A DNA stretch of 64,000 bases from Podospora comata (Eukaryota; Ascomycota; Sordariomycetes; Sordariales; Podosporaceae), in the NCBI GenBank assembly GCA_017354895.1, contig CP071493.1:3844001-3908000 (forward strand), given 5' to 3'. Under the pieces are notes generated by a model. The model did no database searches and was not told the origin of the DNA. It worked only from the letters and a program-made list of their open reading frames with translations. Position 1 is the first letter of the stretch; each line of letters opens with the position of its first letter. Shown here in pieces: positions 10,310-21,795 of the stretch. Both the position numbers and the translations under genes were made by a program.

Positions 10310-11209
10310 ATGCTGGCAAACCCTGCGCCGCGACTGGCCACCCACCACCATATCATGGAGATGGGGAGCTTCCCACCCGCTGTGGGCATGGACCACCACT
10401 ATCAACATGGATACCTCAATCACAACCCTTTCCAACAGCAACAAGTTCAGCTTCAACAACCACAACCACCGACATCTCGCCTCTCCCGTAAGCGTAAACC
10501 AGATGCCCCCCCAGAGAACAACGAGCGCCTCTCCAAGCGCATGAGCCTGCTGAATCTCGGTATGTACGGTGTGGTGCACAGTCCCCCTCAACGTCATCGT
10601 CGCATTCCAGCCCTCCCACTAACACCCGCCCCCTTCTCCACAGAACACTCTGGATCCAAACTTTACGTCCCCGTTGAACAAGGTGACAGCCACAACCAAT
10701 CCTTACCCGATCTCAATGCCATCCATCATCAACAACAACTCCAATCCCAGCGCCGTAGCCATGGCCACCACAAACACACCCCCATGGATGACTCCATGAT
10801 GCAGCTCGACGACACAAAGCACAAAGTCTACATTTACAACCTCGACGACGAGCTCTGCTCGTCCGACAATGAGACTGACGACGGGAAACTCATCTTCCTC
10901 CCCGACATTGAGAAGCACCTCAAGTCCCACCGCATCCCTCCAAACATCCTCGCTTCCCCCTCGCCACAAGAGATGGTCGATAGACAACTTGTTTTGTACC
11001 GGGTACCTTCTTCTATCACGGTACCAGAAGAGCAAGATAGCGTGCGCAAGGCTATCATCGAGGCGAGACAACGGATGAGGGAGAAGCAGGAGGCTGAGAG
11101 GGCTGCTGCCGCGATGAGGGAGGTCCCAGTGGATAGCACGGTCATGTTTTCCGCGCCACAGGCTTCGTCGTCATCAGCAGAGGATCCAGATGCCATGGAG
11201 CTCGACTAG
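10310..11209 (+). CDS. Uncharacterised fungal protein, Gln/His-rich N terminus, acidic patch
   Basis: I do not recognise a named family. Exons 10310..10559 and 10644..11209 flank an 84-bp intron (donor GTATGT, acceptor CACAG). Splicing gives SLLNLEHSGSKLYVPVE, which reads better than the retained-intron form. The product is 271 aa from 10310, or 256 aa from the in-frame ATG at 10355. Features in order: a Gln/His/Pro-rich stretch, a basic patch SRKRKP (nuclear-localisation-like), an acidic segment (DDELCSSDNETDDG), a conserved-looking region (FLPDIEKHLKSHRIPP), a charged helix rich in Arg/Glu and Met, and the tail DPDAMELD. The intron is a multiple of three with no in-frame stop, so retention would yield an isoform 28 residues longer. 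The tail codons are the first unit of a downstream tandem repeat. Confidence 0.75.
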   Translation: MLANPAPRLATHHHIMEMGSFPPAVGMDHHYQHGYLNHNPFQQQQVQLQQPQPPTSRLSRKRKPDAPPENNERLSKRMSLLNLGMYGVVHSPPQRHRRIPALPLTPAPFSTEHSGSKLYVPVEQGDSHNQSLPDLNAIHHQQQLQSQRRSHGHHKHTPMDDSMMQLDDTKHKVYIYNLDDELCSSDNETDDGKLIFLPDIEKHLKSHRIPPNILASPSPQEMVDRQLVLYRVPSSITVPEEQDSVRKAIIEARQRMREKQEAERAAAAMREVPVDSTVMFSAPQASSSSAEDPDAMELD

Positions 11210-11317
11210 GATCCAGATCCCATGGCGCACGACTAGTGCTCAGATGACGTGAAGCTCGACTACGATCCAGACGAAATGGAGCTCGAATAGAATCGACTTG
11301 CTATGGATCTCGGCTAG
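11183..11317 (+). repeat. Five diverged 27-bp tandem repeats containing the stop codon
   Basis: Units start at 11183, 11210, 11237, 11264 and 11291. The first codes DPDAMELD and ends in TAG, the stop of the 10310 gene. Units 2, 4 and 5 also end in TAG in the same frame, and unit 3 ends in TAC. Typical shared blocks are GATCCAGA, ATGGAGCTCGA and TAG. The array therefore begins inside the coding sequence and continues past the stop. Confidence 0.85.
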
Positions 11318-12053
11318 ATCTCGAATCCCACCAAGGTCCGCTGAGATATGGTTGTCATATCGTTCGGCTATGATTCGGATGCTATGGATCCCGACTGAAA
11401 TACAGCAAGGTGGCCGTCTTTTTCTTTGTTTGTTTCGTGGGTTGGTCGGTTCAAAGGTTATCAGGGGTTTTGAGGTTCCCATGCCTTCATACACGGCGCA
11501 TTCACGGTATTTCTGTGGCTATCTAGGCACACGGCAACAGATATTGACTTGGGTTGAAATTTAGCGAGGTGTTTTACAGGCAGCGTGCATTTATTCTACA
11601 AAGCGGACATAGGGACCGGTATCACAGGACATGGCTCCCATCAGGCATGAGTCCGTTATCTTACATAGCGGGCATCCTTCACAATTCTTGATAGGACACC
11701 ATTAGCTACACAATAACAGAAACATGATTGAAGAAAACAAAAGGCTCTTGCGCTGCTTGTAATATTAGGTGTATTTAGGCATGTTTGTAATGAATGCTAT
11801 AACGTAGGTAATTCCAGAGTGAACCCTACTTGTGAGAGCTGCTGGGCGTTCCGCGCCCTTCTCCTTCTCAATCGAGAAACCCCATTAATGCCCACAGGTT
11901 GAGCATTGAGCATGGTCAAGCTTTCCCTCCTTTATTCTGTTCCGTGGTCCTTTCCCACCAGGGGATCAATCATATATACAAATTACGCTCACTCCTCATC
12001 CTATTCCAAAACCCTACCCTGCTACCTGCCTTCCCAATCCGATACCGTCTCTT
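11318..12053. other. Intergenic region between convergent genes
   Basis: This is the 3' flank of the 10310 gene and of the minus-strand RCR-like gene. No coding, RNA or repeat feature was recognised beyond a faint further echo of the 27-bp unit near 11380-11399. Confidence 0.5.
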
Positions 12054-12770
12054 CTAGCTCCTGAACGGGTTGTTGGTATTCCCCGTTCCTTGAGGTTGTA
12101 GTGCAAGTGTTGGTGGCCCAGGAGGAGGAGCATACTGCTCATTCAAGCTGCTACTTGGCACTGGCGCGACCACTGCTGGTGGTGGTGGTCCCGGTGGTGG
12201 GGAGTAGATATACCCATTATCCTGCGGTGGTGGTGGTGTCGTCCCATTCCCATTACCCTCCCCATATTTAGAGACTCCAGCAGGCGGTTCGTAAACCGGC
12301 GGCCGTGGCGCGTTGGGATCGTAGACTGGTGGTGGTGGCATCCCTTGCATGTTGTAGTTTTGATACCCGTCCCCGTTGTGGTTGTAAGGGGTGAAGGTGG
12401 ATTGGGGGTATCGATACCGGGGGTCGACTTGGGCGAGGGTGGCGCGGTTGACGAGGAAGCGGTGGTATCCCAGCGGGGGGAGGCCGGAGCGGACGCGTTT
12501 CCGGGCGTGGAAGTAGCCTATTAGGAGGTAGAGGGTGAGGGAGAGGAGGATGGCGAGGAAGAGGGACCATTTGACTATTATGCCGGCCTATGGGAAGGGG
12601 GGGGGGATGTTAGACTGGGAGGGTGGGGGTTGTAGGTGGGTGGGGGGACGTACCTTTGTGTTCCAGAAGGAGATGTAGCAGTTTTCGTCGCTGATGAGAA
12701 AGCCATCTTCGTCTCGGGTGCAGTTGCGGTAGTAATAGGTTTGCCTGGGTAGAAGCGTGGCGATGGCCAT
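12054..12770 (-). CDS. RCR-like single-pass membrane protein with PPxY motifs
   Basis: Exons 12770..12654 and 12587..12054 (66-bp intron) give 216 aa. A short N-terminal luminal part with several cysteines (NCTRDEDGFLISDENCYISF) precedes one strong transmembrane helix at about residues 43-64. A basic flank (HARKRVR) and a Pro/Tyr-rich cytosolic tail follow. The tail carries PPxY-type motifs (PPPVYD, RPPVYEPP) and proline runs. This layout fits the Rcr1/Rcr2 family (resistance to Congo red), whose PPxY motifs recruit Rsp5/NEDD4-type ubiquitin ligases and which affects chitin deposition and vacuolar sorting in yeast. Assignment rests on architecture and general resemblance, not a database hit. 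Confidence 0.75.
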
Positions 12771-14730
12771 TGTTTGTGTTGTTTTTGTGTGTGGTGACTG
12801 GATGGGATGGGATGGGATGGGGAATGTCCGAGGTCCAGAGTTCCAGGAACTCGGATAGGCTGGGTGGCTGCTGCGATGAATTTGATGCACCTGGGTTGAG
12901 TTCTATATCGGGAGATGAATAGATGCGATCAAAGAGGGGGACGATAACTTGATCGATCTGGATGAAGGTCGCAAGTTGGTTTTGTACAGATGAGTTTGCC
13001 TGAACTCTTTCGATGTGCAGAGGTGAAAGGGAAGGAGCACTGTCGCATAAACAAAGAAAGAACTGGAAAAAGCACGAGCGAGGGAGAGAGAGAGACGGAA
13101 GGGAGATTGCCGGCCAGTTGTGCCAAGCCTGCCCAGGCCAAAGCGATGATTCCGCGCCGAGAATGAGAGATTCTTCGAAGGTGTTCTTATCACGGACAAA
13201 ACCACCACAACTTTGCCGATCAAGAAAACGGGCACTCTTTCCGGCTTGGTAGCACGCGCTTGCCGCTGGACCCCGCGGATTATTTAGCGGCTGGTCCCCT
13301 GAACCCTGGGGGCGGGTTGAACGCTAAAAAGGCCGGCAGCCACTTGTTTATCGCGATGGCGAGTGGCGCTGATGAGAATGGGTAGCACTGGGTTTCATCG
13401 TTGTCTTTGGCGTTTCAGTTCTCCGGGAGGCCGAAGGATGGAATCTTGGAAGACGCATATTTATTCATGATATTCTGCGGCAATCAAGAAATGAATAATG
13501 AGAGTCAACTCTGAAGCAATGGACTATCAAGATGCAATCGGTGATTGCTAAGATGAGGTAGGATATATAGTCAAGGCCTTCTCGTGATATTGGACGAAAA
13601 TTGTCAAGGCTATTCTTTGGCTACCTCCATCAGGGTCATGGTGTCACAATCTTGACAACCATTGCCACTTGTCTAGGTATTGGACAGTGTAGCTCATTGG
13701 TATTTCTTTGACGAGCGGTTAGCCTGGACGTCCGTCACTTTGCCAATGGAAGATTGAAATGATAGACGACAGGCTTCCGTCCGATGCTCAGTAATCATAT
13801 CCGCTAGCCTTTCATATAAGTGATAGGTAGTAGACTTCATTAGCCTAGTCCTGAGGCTCCAGATATCTGAAGAATATCAAGATTCTGTAGCGCATGGCAC
13901 CGAGCTTGCAAGAAGTGGCGTTGATCCTAAGCTGGCGGGAGGACGGGATGACTTTTAGGTCGGTACTCGCCTAGGTATCCAAGAAGTGTTGAGTGAAATA
14001 TTGTAACAGTCGGAGTGTTCCTGGAGAGTGACATGATCAAACCAGATCAAATGTTTAAGATATCGGAGATCAAGATGTAAGTGACAAAATCGGACTAGCT
14101 TACCCGGCAGGCAACCGACAGCGCCAGCACGGGCCGCACCCACTGAATGCCGGTTCCAACCGCCGGATCGGAGTGGGGTCGACCGAGACCGACCGATTCT
14201 CCACAGCGGCTGCATCAAATTTCAAGATGGGCGTCTTCGGTGCGGAAACGCAGGGTGACATAATGTCAACACGCCTCCTCAGAGCCTCAATCGGCACCGA
14301 CAAGAAAAAAGCGAAACACCGACCAGTCTAGCCCGGCCCCAGCAAAGCCGACGTACAAGCTAGCTTGCTCTCCCACCACCACGACGGCGGATCCTTAGTT
14401 TTCTCGAACGGACCTTCAACACACCGCCAGCCAGCCACACTCTCCAGTGCACCAAACCGTTCGTGATGTTCTAGCAATAGAGTATCGCCCACCCAAACTC
14501 GCTCTCTCTTTCTCTCCAACCCCTCTGGAGACCTGGCGGCGGGGTAGCAGCGCACCTTGACGAACCGGCTTTGAATCGGAGGCTAATTCCACCACTGAAC
14601 AACAAACGAGCAACATCAACCCTTCCCTTTTTCCTTATTGTTACTCCTACTGTTATCCACTGTCGAATCAGCGCCCAATTCAAAAAAGACTCGGTTCATC
14701 TCCGGTTATTTCCCCCAACTACCACCAAAG
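12771..14730. other. Long divergent intergenic region (about 2 kb)
   Basis: This lies between the RCR-like gene (minus) and the PP2C gene (plus). The part next to the PP2C gene is C/T-rich (about 14450-14530), as in fungal 5' UTRs. A purine-rich run GAGAGAGAGA sits at 13083-13096. No conserved coding frame was found. A tRNA-like box near 13690 was examined and rejected. Confidence 0.5.
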
Positions 14731-16035
14731 ATGGTCGCGACAATTAGCGCGACCCGCGCGCTTCGACTCCCCTACCGATCAGCCTCCCTCCGACTTCTCA
14801 CCCCTCCGACGACAACACCGTCCCCCTGCCGATCGAGCCTCCGCGCCGCCTCAACATTCACATCCCGCAAGCAAAAACCCCCATCAAAACAGCCCACCAC
14901 CCCAGGGCAACCACCAACAACCCCAATGAAACCAACCAACGCCCTCCTCTTCTCAACCTGCCCCGCAACCATGCTCGGCCCCTCCTCTTCATCACCACAA
15001 CAATGCCCCAGCACCAAATATCACTACCACCTCGCAGCCTCCTACATAGCCAAATCCCGGCCCTTCGACCCCCAAACCCACCTCTTCCAATTCAACCCCT
15101 ACAACCGCCTCTCCCAACCGCCCAAATCCCCCAAACGTCCCAAATCCTCCCGGCCAGAATCAGGTCAGGACGCGTTTTTCATCAGTCAGCTAGGTGCCTC
15201 CCCCTCCAGCGGGGAAGTCGCCCTAGGAGTGGCAGACGGCGTAGGGGGGTGGATGGACAGCGGAGTCGACCCAGCCGACTTCTCCCATGCGTTCTGCGAC
15301 TACATGGCCGCCAACGCATCATCATCCGACCCGCCGTCAACAGCACGGGAGCTCATGCAAAGGGGCTACGAGGCTGTCTGTCATGATGAGAGCATCAAAG
15401 CCGGGGGTAGCACCGCCATTGTTGGCTTGTTGACCTCCAACGGGAAGATGGAAGTCGCCAATTTGGGGGATAGCGGGTTTATACTTCTCAGAAGGGGGGG
15501 CGTCCACGCGAGCAGCGAACCGCAGACTCATGCGTTCAACACGCCGTATCAGCTCAGCGTTGTGCCGCCTTCTATGCTGTTGCGGGCGGCGGCTTTTGGG
15601 GGCGCGCAGTTGATGGATCAGCCTAGGGATGCCGAGGTCACGAGACATGGGCTGAGGCATGGGGATGTGGTTGTTTTTGCTAGTGATGGGCTGTGGGATA
15701 ATCTGTTTGAGGGGGATATTTTGAGGATTGTGAGCTCGGTTATGAGGGAGAGGGGGGTTTGGAGGGTTAATGGGGAGAGGGGGTGTGTGGTGGAGGAGGA
15801 TATCAAGAGTGTGACTGAGGGGAAGACGACGCTGCAGGGGAGGCTGGCTACGGAGATTGTTAGGCAGGCGAAGATTGCGAGTGTGGATCCGAAGCTGGAT
15901 GGGCCGTTTGCGAAGGAGGTGAAGAAGTATTACCCGCATGAGGTTTGGAGAGGGGGAAAGGAGGATGATATTTGTGTGGTGGTGGTTGTTGTTGAGGAGG
16001 AGGGTGGGGCGGGGAGTGTGAAGGCGAAGTTGTAA
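14731..16035 (+). CDS. PTC7: PTC7-type protein phosphatase 2C, probably mitochondrial
   Basis: Single exon, 434 aa from the ATG at 14731. An in-frame upstream ATG at 14638 would add 31 residues. I prefer 14731 because MVATISATRALRLPYRSAS starts an Arg/Ser/Ala-rich mitochondrial presequence with no acidic residues. PP2C landmarks follow: GQDAFF (about residue 147, metal-binding Asp), GVADGVGGW (Asp169), AGGSTAIVGLL, VANLGDSGFILLR, VVVFASDGLWDN and the closing DDICVVVVVV. Ptc7 dephosphorylates Coq7 and so promotes ubiquinone synthesis in yeast mitochondria; the fungal members have this same short SpoIIE/PP2C layout. The 3' third shows a change in codon texture (GGG/GAG-rich), shared by several genes in the window, so it is not a sign of transfer. 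Confidence 0.88.
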   Translation: MVATISATRALRLPYRSASLRLLTPPTTTPSPCRSSLRAASTFTSRKQKPPSKQPTTPGQPPTTPMKPTNALLFSTCPATMLGPSSSSPQQCPSTKYHYHLAASYIAKSRPFDPQTHLFQFNPYNRLSQPPKSPKRPKSSRPESGQDAFFISQLGASPSSGEVALGVADGVGGWMDSGVDPADFSHAFCDYMAANASSSDPPSTARELMQRGYEAVCHDESIKAGGSTAIVGLLTSNGKMEVANLGDSGFILLRRGGVHASSEPQTHAFNTPYQLSVVPPSMLLRAAAFGGAQLMDQPRDAEVTRHGLRHGDVVVFASDGLWDNLFEGDILRIVSSVMRERGVWRVNGERGCVVEEDIKSVTEGKTTLQGRLATEIVRQAKIASVDPKLDGPFAKEVKKYYPHEVWRGGKEDDICVVVVVVEEEGGAGSVKAKL

Positions 16036-17408
16036 GGGATATGGGTGGGAAGGATATGGGAGGCGTTGCGAATGATATTTTGCATTTTGGGAGCATGAAA
16101 CGGTTTTTGGGATAGATGGCGGTGCAAGTGGTTCGAAGATGGGAACCATGTATCAAAACAGTCAGAAAGGAATCAAAGCCAGCGTTATTTGCTGATGGCT
16201 GAAAAAGAAAACAACCCGTGTGATGTTTAGGGGAGGGGGTATATAGTTTCTAGATTATGTACATAAGGCTGGCTGGCTTTCAGAGCCGAATTGGGAATCA
16301 TATACATAACCTGATATCTGACAGTTGGTGTCTTTTGTTTAGTGTTCGCAAGCTAGCACTTTGTTTATGGTATTACATCCGGCGCCTCTAAGCCTTCTGC
16401 GGCAGCAACTCTCTTCGTTATCCTGTTCTCCGACATCGCCGCTGACTACACCCTCAAGGAAACAGAGCAGGTTACACAACTCAGACATCAGACGGTCAGT
16501 CATCCCCGTCAGCGGTATGGTTCGACAAGCCTTATCATCGGCCCTCCAACACAGCAAAAACACAAACATGGGATGAAAAATGTCGTGTAAACACAGTGCT
16601 TATCTCACCCTCAATTCAAACCCCTAATTGGCCACAACATGTCCTCCCTGCATTGCCACTCGCATAACGCTCCTCATACTTACTTGCATCTGCATATGTG
16701 GTCCCCCCGTACACAACGTCACTATACCTAGCTCTCACACCGTCCTTCGTCCTAACCCGACCGACCAGCAACCGGCCGAACAACGGGTAGAGGCATATGC
16801 CACCATCCGACCCACGTTGAACGAATCCTGATTCCCAACAATTCAATTCGTCAATCCCCGAACTCCCCACTCCTGTCCCAGCGGCCATCTAAACCGCAAC
16901 GGTGTCACCCCTAGCTTCACCAATCTGTCAACTTTGACACCTCGCCTATCAACCCTAACAACTGCAAGTCTCAAACCTTTTCACAACTTCATCTCTTCCC
17001 CATCTCCAATCTCATATCACATCAGCACACACAAGTCATCAAGTTAATCATAAAATATAATCCATTACATCCTAACATTCATCTGTCTTCTCCCTCCCTA
17101 TCCTACTCCGCCTTAAACCAATCACCCCCATCTTGTTAATCATAACAAGAAGACAACACCCACCTCCCTTCCCCTCAGCCAATTAACCAATTACAGCTAG
17201 CCTTCCCTTCACGAAAAAAAAGGTACCAACCTATGTACGAGAAGTAAAAAACCCTCACAAAAAACACCCGACAAGAAAAAAAAAAGACAAGAAACCAACA
17301 ACCACCCAAACAAACAAGCCCGGGGTATTATTAGCCAAGTTTTCGGTGACTGTTAAACGCCAGAAAATCTCAACTCAAAACAGCAGCAACAACCCTCATG
17401 GTATCAAC
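16036..17408. other. Intergenic region between convergent genes (about 1.4 kb)
   Basis: This lies between the 3' ends of the PP2C gene (plus) and the KRE9-like gene (minus). It is C-rich and A-rich with runs such as CCCTCCC and AAAAAAAA (17213-17285). No gene recognised. Confidence 0.5.
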
Positions 17409-18148
17409 TTAGTTAAAGAAGACAAGGGCGGCAACAGTACCGAGGACGAGCGCGAGCGAGGAAGCAAAGCGCTGGCCGTTGTTGGTGTTGGGGGGAGCAG
17501 TCTCGGTTTCTTGGACGCGGCGAGTGCTGGTGGGTGGGGCAGTGGTGGTGGTCTCGAGAGCTGAAAGAGGGGGGGGGGGTTGGTTAGCACACTAGTTTAT
17601 ACTTGAAACTAGAAGTTGGGAGCACATACTGGTAGCAGTGGTGGACTCGGTGGAGGTCTCAGTCTCAGTAGAAGACTCGGTGGAGGTCTCGGTGGAGGAC
17701 TCAGCAGTGCTGGTGATGGTGGTCACAGAGGTGGTGGCAGAGGTGACGACCTCGGTACCCTCAAGAGGGAAAGCTGGGCTGAAGTTGCGGGGGTCCTCGC
17801 TCTCGTCCTCAATGACAAAGGCATAGTCGCCGTTCAAGCTGTCGGTGGGAGTGTAGGTGAAGGAGCCGCTAGCGCCGGAGGTGGCTGATATCGAAAGTCA
17901 GTCCAAATGTTTCGCAGGTGCCGGTCGATAGCCAGAAGATACTCACTAGTAAGGACCTCGACGGGCTTGAAGCTGTTCTCATCTCCGGCCGTGCCCTTGT
18001 AGAGCGAAATCTTGACATTGCCCTCGGCAGAGTCCCACCTGAGAGTGAAAGGCTCGCCGACGACAACATCGTAGTTGGAGTTCGTGAACTTGGGCTTGGC
18101 GAGAGCGGCGGTCGCAAGAGCGAGAACGGTGGCGAAAGAGTACTTCAT
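17409..18148 (-). CDS. KRE9/KNH1-like secreted Ser/Thr-rich GPI-anchored protein
   Basis: Exons 18148..17947, 17884..17630 and 17560..17409 (introns of 62 and 69 bp) give 202 aa. The signal peptide MKYSFATVLALATAALA is followed by a beta-sandwich region typical of the Kre9/Knh1 N-terminal domain (NYDVVVGEPFTLRW, NVKISLYKG, GSFTYTP, DYAFVIEDES). Next come a Ser/Thr/Glu-rich linker (repeated STETSTE), the GPI site region NNGQ and a C-terminal hydrophobic tail (SSLALVLGTVAALVFFN). The tail is visible only when the last exon is spliced in. Such proteins sit on the plasma membrane or cell wall and are linked to beta-1,6-glucan assembly or wall integrity. The Ser/Thr linker is coded by a short imperfect repeat (GAGTCTTCTACTGAG-like). 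Confidence 0.88.
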
Positions 18149-20624
18149 TTTGACTGATTGATGGTGATGGATGTTGTTCTGGATTATACAGAGTAAACGA
18201 TGGTGGTGGTGAGTGAGATGAAGTACAACTGCGAGTTTGAGCGAACAAGAGGTCAGCTGATGCGACAGTAAATAAGCTTTTGGGATGTGAAGAAAACAGA
18301 ATTGGCGGTGGGAGGAAAACCGAGGTCGCGGTCGAGGTGGAAACGTCGGGGGAGGATGGATATGGGTGGATCGATCCGAAGAAAGGCGCGCAATCTCGTT
18401 GCTGGGGGCACGATCATTTACTTACCACTTGTGGAATGTTGAACGACTCGGTTGAGCTGGTGGTTGGAATGGAAAAACGAAGGTTAAAAAACGACTGTGG
18501 TGAAAGTGTAATTATTATGATGTAAATGTGGGCAGTCCCGAGACAAGTCACAGAGATATGTGAGTAGTGGTGGTGGTGGGAAAAGGAAGGACAGGCAGGA
18601 AGGAGAGGAGGAAGAAGAGCTCTCTCAAAAGAGGAAGAGAGGAAAGAGGCGCAGGGGCCAAAATAGCTAAACAGCCAAGAACGCGTCCTGGAGTTCCAAT
18701 CTCGTTTGGCGAATGGGGAGGCGTTGACACAACGATTTTACCAGTTGGCGGATCCACCCCCAGAAAAAGACGCCGCGAATGGGGAAAAGCTTTTTTGGCA
18801 CGGCAAGGCTGGACAGGCACAGACAGGGGAAGGCACAGGGTCTGGGTTTGAGCGGGAAGGGAAGAACCCCAGATCCCGTTCTCTCAAGAGGAACACATGA
18901 TGGAGGCACAGAGAGGGAGGGAGTGAGTCGCATGATCCCCGCGACAGTGAAACCGAGCACTATTATTCCCTATTCCTCCTCTCTGCCACGCAGTTTGTGT
19001 CCTCTACGACACTCCTTCGTGACGGTGCCCGCGGTGCGGACGAGAAGAAAGCACAGTGCCAACAACCACCATGTGGAAATTACTCCTAAATCCAGAATTG
19101 CGCCAATTCGGGCTACGACGCTGTTGGTTTCCTGGATCCCTTCCCTGTCATGCGATGTTACACACATTCTTGCCTAGCAGTGACTGACTGTTGGCTTTTG
19201 GCTGTCACTTAATCACTGCTGTCAGACGGCATTGTATGCGCTACGGAAAGTCATTCTTCTCTTGTTGCTCTATCTTCAAGATGACGGAATGCACGTGGGA
19301 CAGTGGAATGCGATGTGTGCTGTGGACCTCATCTCGCTGCGCTGCATCAGATCGACCCGCTTCAGATGGTTGCGACCCGTTCAGGGTTTTTTGGTTCCTT
19401 GCAGAGCTGCAGACCAGATTGTCGTCATTGCACATCACTGCCCCTTCCAGAACCCTTCACCATGTCTCGAATCTGGAATCCGGAAAAACAATATCTGGAT
19501 TTCGGGACCATTTTCTGGTATTTCTTCAATGCCTGGCAACGCAACCGAAGGTCAACCGAGAGGTTATGATGTCGATGCGAGTTACAGAGATATTGCATGT
19601 CACAGCATGACGAAGCCCGACGTCTAGAACGGGGGCATATGGCTCACATGCCACTCCTGCCGAGCAGTTTGGTTTGTGCGTTGCGGGGTCAAAAGGCACA
19701 CACCACGGCCACGGCAGCCTGCATCTGGACGTTCGCAGCCATGGATATGATGGCGAACTGGTGACCTATGCAGCCAGACGTTACACGGAGATCGCGCCGC
19801 CATCCCAACTTACACATATTCAAAGTCTTAGCGCCATAGTAACACGAGAATGCGAGTGACGCTACAGGCCGCTTGAACGCGGGTCAGCGTGGTCACACCA
19901 GAATATATTAAAGGAATACATCAGATACCTACTCTGTTAGTGCGATCAAAAAATGAGTCTCCTCGGGGCTGGGTGGGTGTGGCTGCGCCTGCGATTGAGT
20001 GCGCGGCCGGTTTGCCTCCTGACGATAGTCACTAGGCAAGATCAGACAGGTCAGGTAGTATTCCAAGCGTCTCTCAACAAAATCTTCGCAGAATGGCAAA
20101 GCCCCCGGAAGTATTGAGGGTGAGACTAGTCCGCGAAAGATACACCAATCAAAAAGTCGATTGACTGATAATTGTATGCTGAGGCTTTGTGCCACCTTGG
20201 TATACATGCCATCGTGGCGTTGAACCACCATCAAGGTCACGGGGGTTCCTTGTGCTCCTGGATGTTCGTATGCGATAGCTCTGTGCGGCAAAACAGGTTC
20301 GAGTTGCAAGTTGCTGTCACCGAGTAGGTTTTCAACGGCATCATTCCGTGTTTGTGAGATCAGGCGGCTCTGTCGGAAACAATGCGCTGGCGGATAAACC
20401 GTGTAACCTCCGGCAACACACAACCGGATGCCTCAGCTAGATTCTGAATCAACTCCGGGAAGAAAAATCCTGGAACATCATTCGACCTCGGCTTCCAACT
20501 TCCCGTGTGAGAATATCCCGAGTTGAATTTTCAACGTGGCCGAGTTGATCAAACAGGAGATATCCAGGTTCAGAATTCAGTGACTTCTATCCAACCGACG
20601 TTTCGTACTCCCAAATGTCGGCAG
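18149..20624. other. Long intergenic region (about 2.5 kb)
   Basis: No gene supported. The largest frame (19929-20423, minus) lacks an ATG near its start and shows no family motif. The segment next to the KRE9-like gene is its promoter side; a purine-rich block (GGAAGGAGAGGAGGAAG) lies near 18597-18650. Confidence 0.45.
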
Positions 20625-21795
20625 TCATGAGAGCTGGCAGTCGACGACGCCCCTGACAACACCAGTGCGTTCCTCAAACAGGTTGTTCACTGTTGTCCCA
20701 AGGCCCCTCATCTTTTCTACAAAATCATCCAGCGAGCCTCCAACGCCAAAGTAAAGCTTCTTTGCGCCAATGACAGCTCTGGCAGAACCGCTTGGTCTGT
20801 CTTTCCGCTCTCGCTCAAGAATCAGAAGAAGAGTCTCGCCGAATCTTTCAAGGGCAAAAGGAGAGTAAATAGTCTCCGAACCAAGCACAAGAGTCTTGGT
20901 GTTATCCGCAAGACTTGGGGCATTCGGTGAGCTGTAGAGAATATCCACAAACTCTGGTGACCAAGCACCAGAAATAAATCTCAAAGTGATCTGGTTGGAA
21001 ACCAGACAGTCCTTGAAAGCCGCGATAATCTCCGGTGTCAGGTCCAGTTCTCCGTCGGGTGTAAAAGCCTCTTCGATGAGCGCTACTCCGCTTCGTTGCT
21101 GAATAGCCCAGGCCAAGATGAGATTGGGCAACGTCACCAGATAGAGCACAGAGGGGTTATAGTCTGCAAGCGTGAGCACCAACGGGTGTCTCGGTTGTGA
21201 CTTTCTTTCGCTCAAGGCCCAGTGAAAGAGTGCGAGAGAGGGCAAAGCCGTGCCGCAGCCGAGCTGTACACATTGGTCAGCAATTCGTTTCTCGGCAGGA
21301 GGTTTAGGGACGTCAGATATTTTGCCGCACCTCGATCAAGACACACGGCTCTTGATTCAAAAAATCGGCCGGCTTTTCCGATGCCAAGACCTTGACCATA
21401 TCAACACTGCTCTCCCAGCTCTTGAAGCCACCCTCATAAATGCCCGTCTTGACGTCGTGCTCCCCAAGACCAGCCTCTGACTCAGATGGGTTTTCCCCAT
21501 CATCCTCAGCCATCAGCTGAGCCCGCACATCCCAGAGCTCGCGCCTTGGTATTTGGAGTGTGCTACCATCCTGAAGATCGACACCGAGCAGGTTGAAGGC
21601 TATCTTGGAGGGTAGCTTCGAAAGCATGTCCTCGAGATCATGGCTGGCTGGTGGTAATTGGGGCTTGCCCTGAACTGGAAATGCACCGGCCCCCGCGGGC
21701 GAGGCCACAGCTGACTTCTTGACTTGGGGTGGAGGGGTGAGCGGACGGCCATCGTCTTCTATATCATCGCCGGCGAACGAGAATGAAAAGGCCAT
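20625..21795 (-). CDS. HPM1: Protein-histidine N-methyltransferase HPM1 (METTL18 family)
   Basis: Exons 21795..21331 and 21263..20625 (67-bp intron) give 367 aa. The exon junction falls inside the SAM-binding motif I, producing IELGCGTALPSLALF, which strongly supports the splice. Other class I methyltransferase features are LVLTLADYNPSVLYLVTLPN (motif II/III area), LRFISGAWSP and LVLGSETIYSP (post-motif region). Hpm1 methylates a histidine of ribosomal protein uL3 (Rpl3) in yeast and affects 60S assembly and translation accuracy. The N terminus (MAFSFSFAGDDIEDD) is acidic, as in fungal orthologues. Identification is by motif order and is fairly secure. Confidence 0.9.

Noticed and set aside
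13685-13760. tRNA-like A box (TAGCTCATTGG)
   Set aside because: No matching B box or cloverleaf pairing follows, so it is chance similarity.
19929-20423. 164-codon minus-strand frame
   Set aside because: No ATG near the start of the frame, no motif or splice support, and it lies in a gene-poor spacer.
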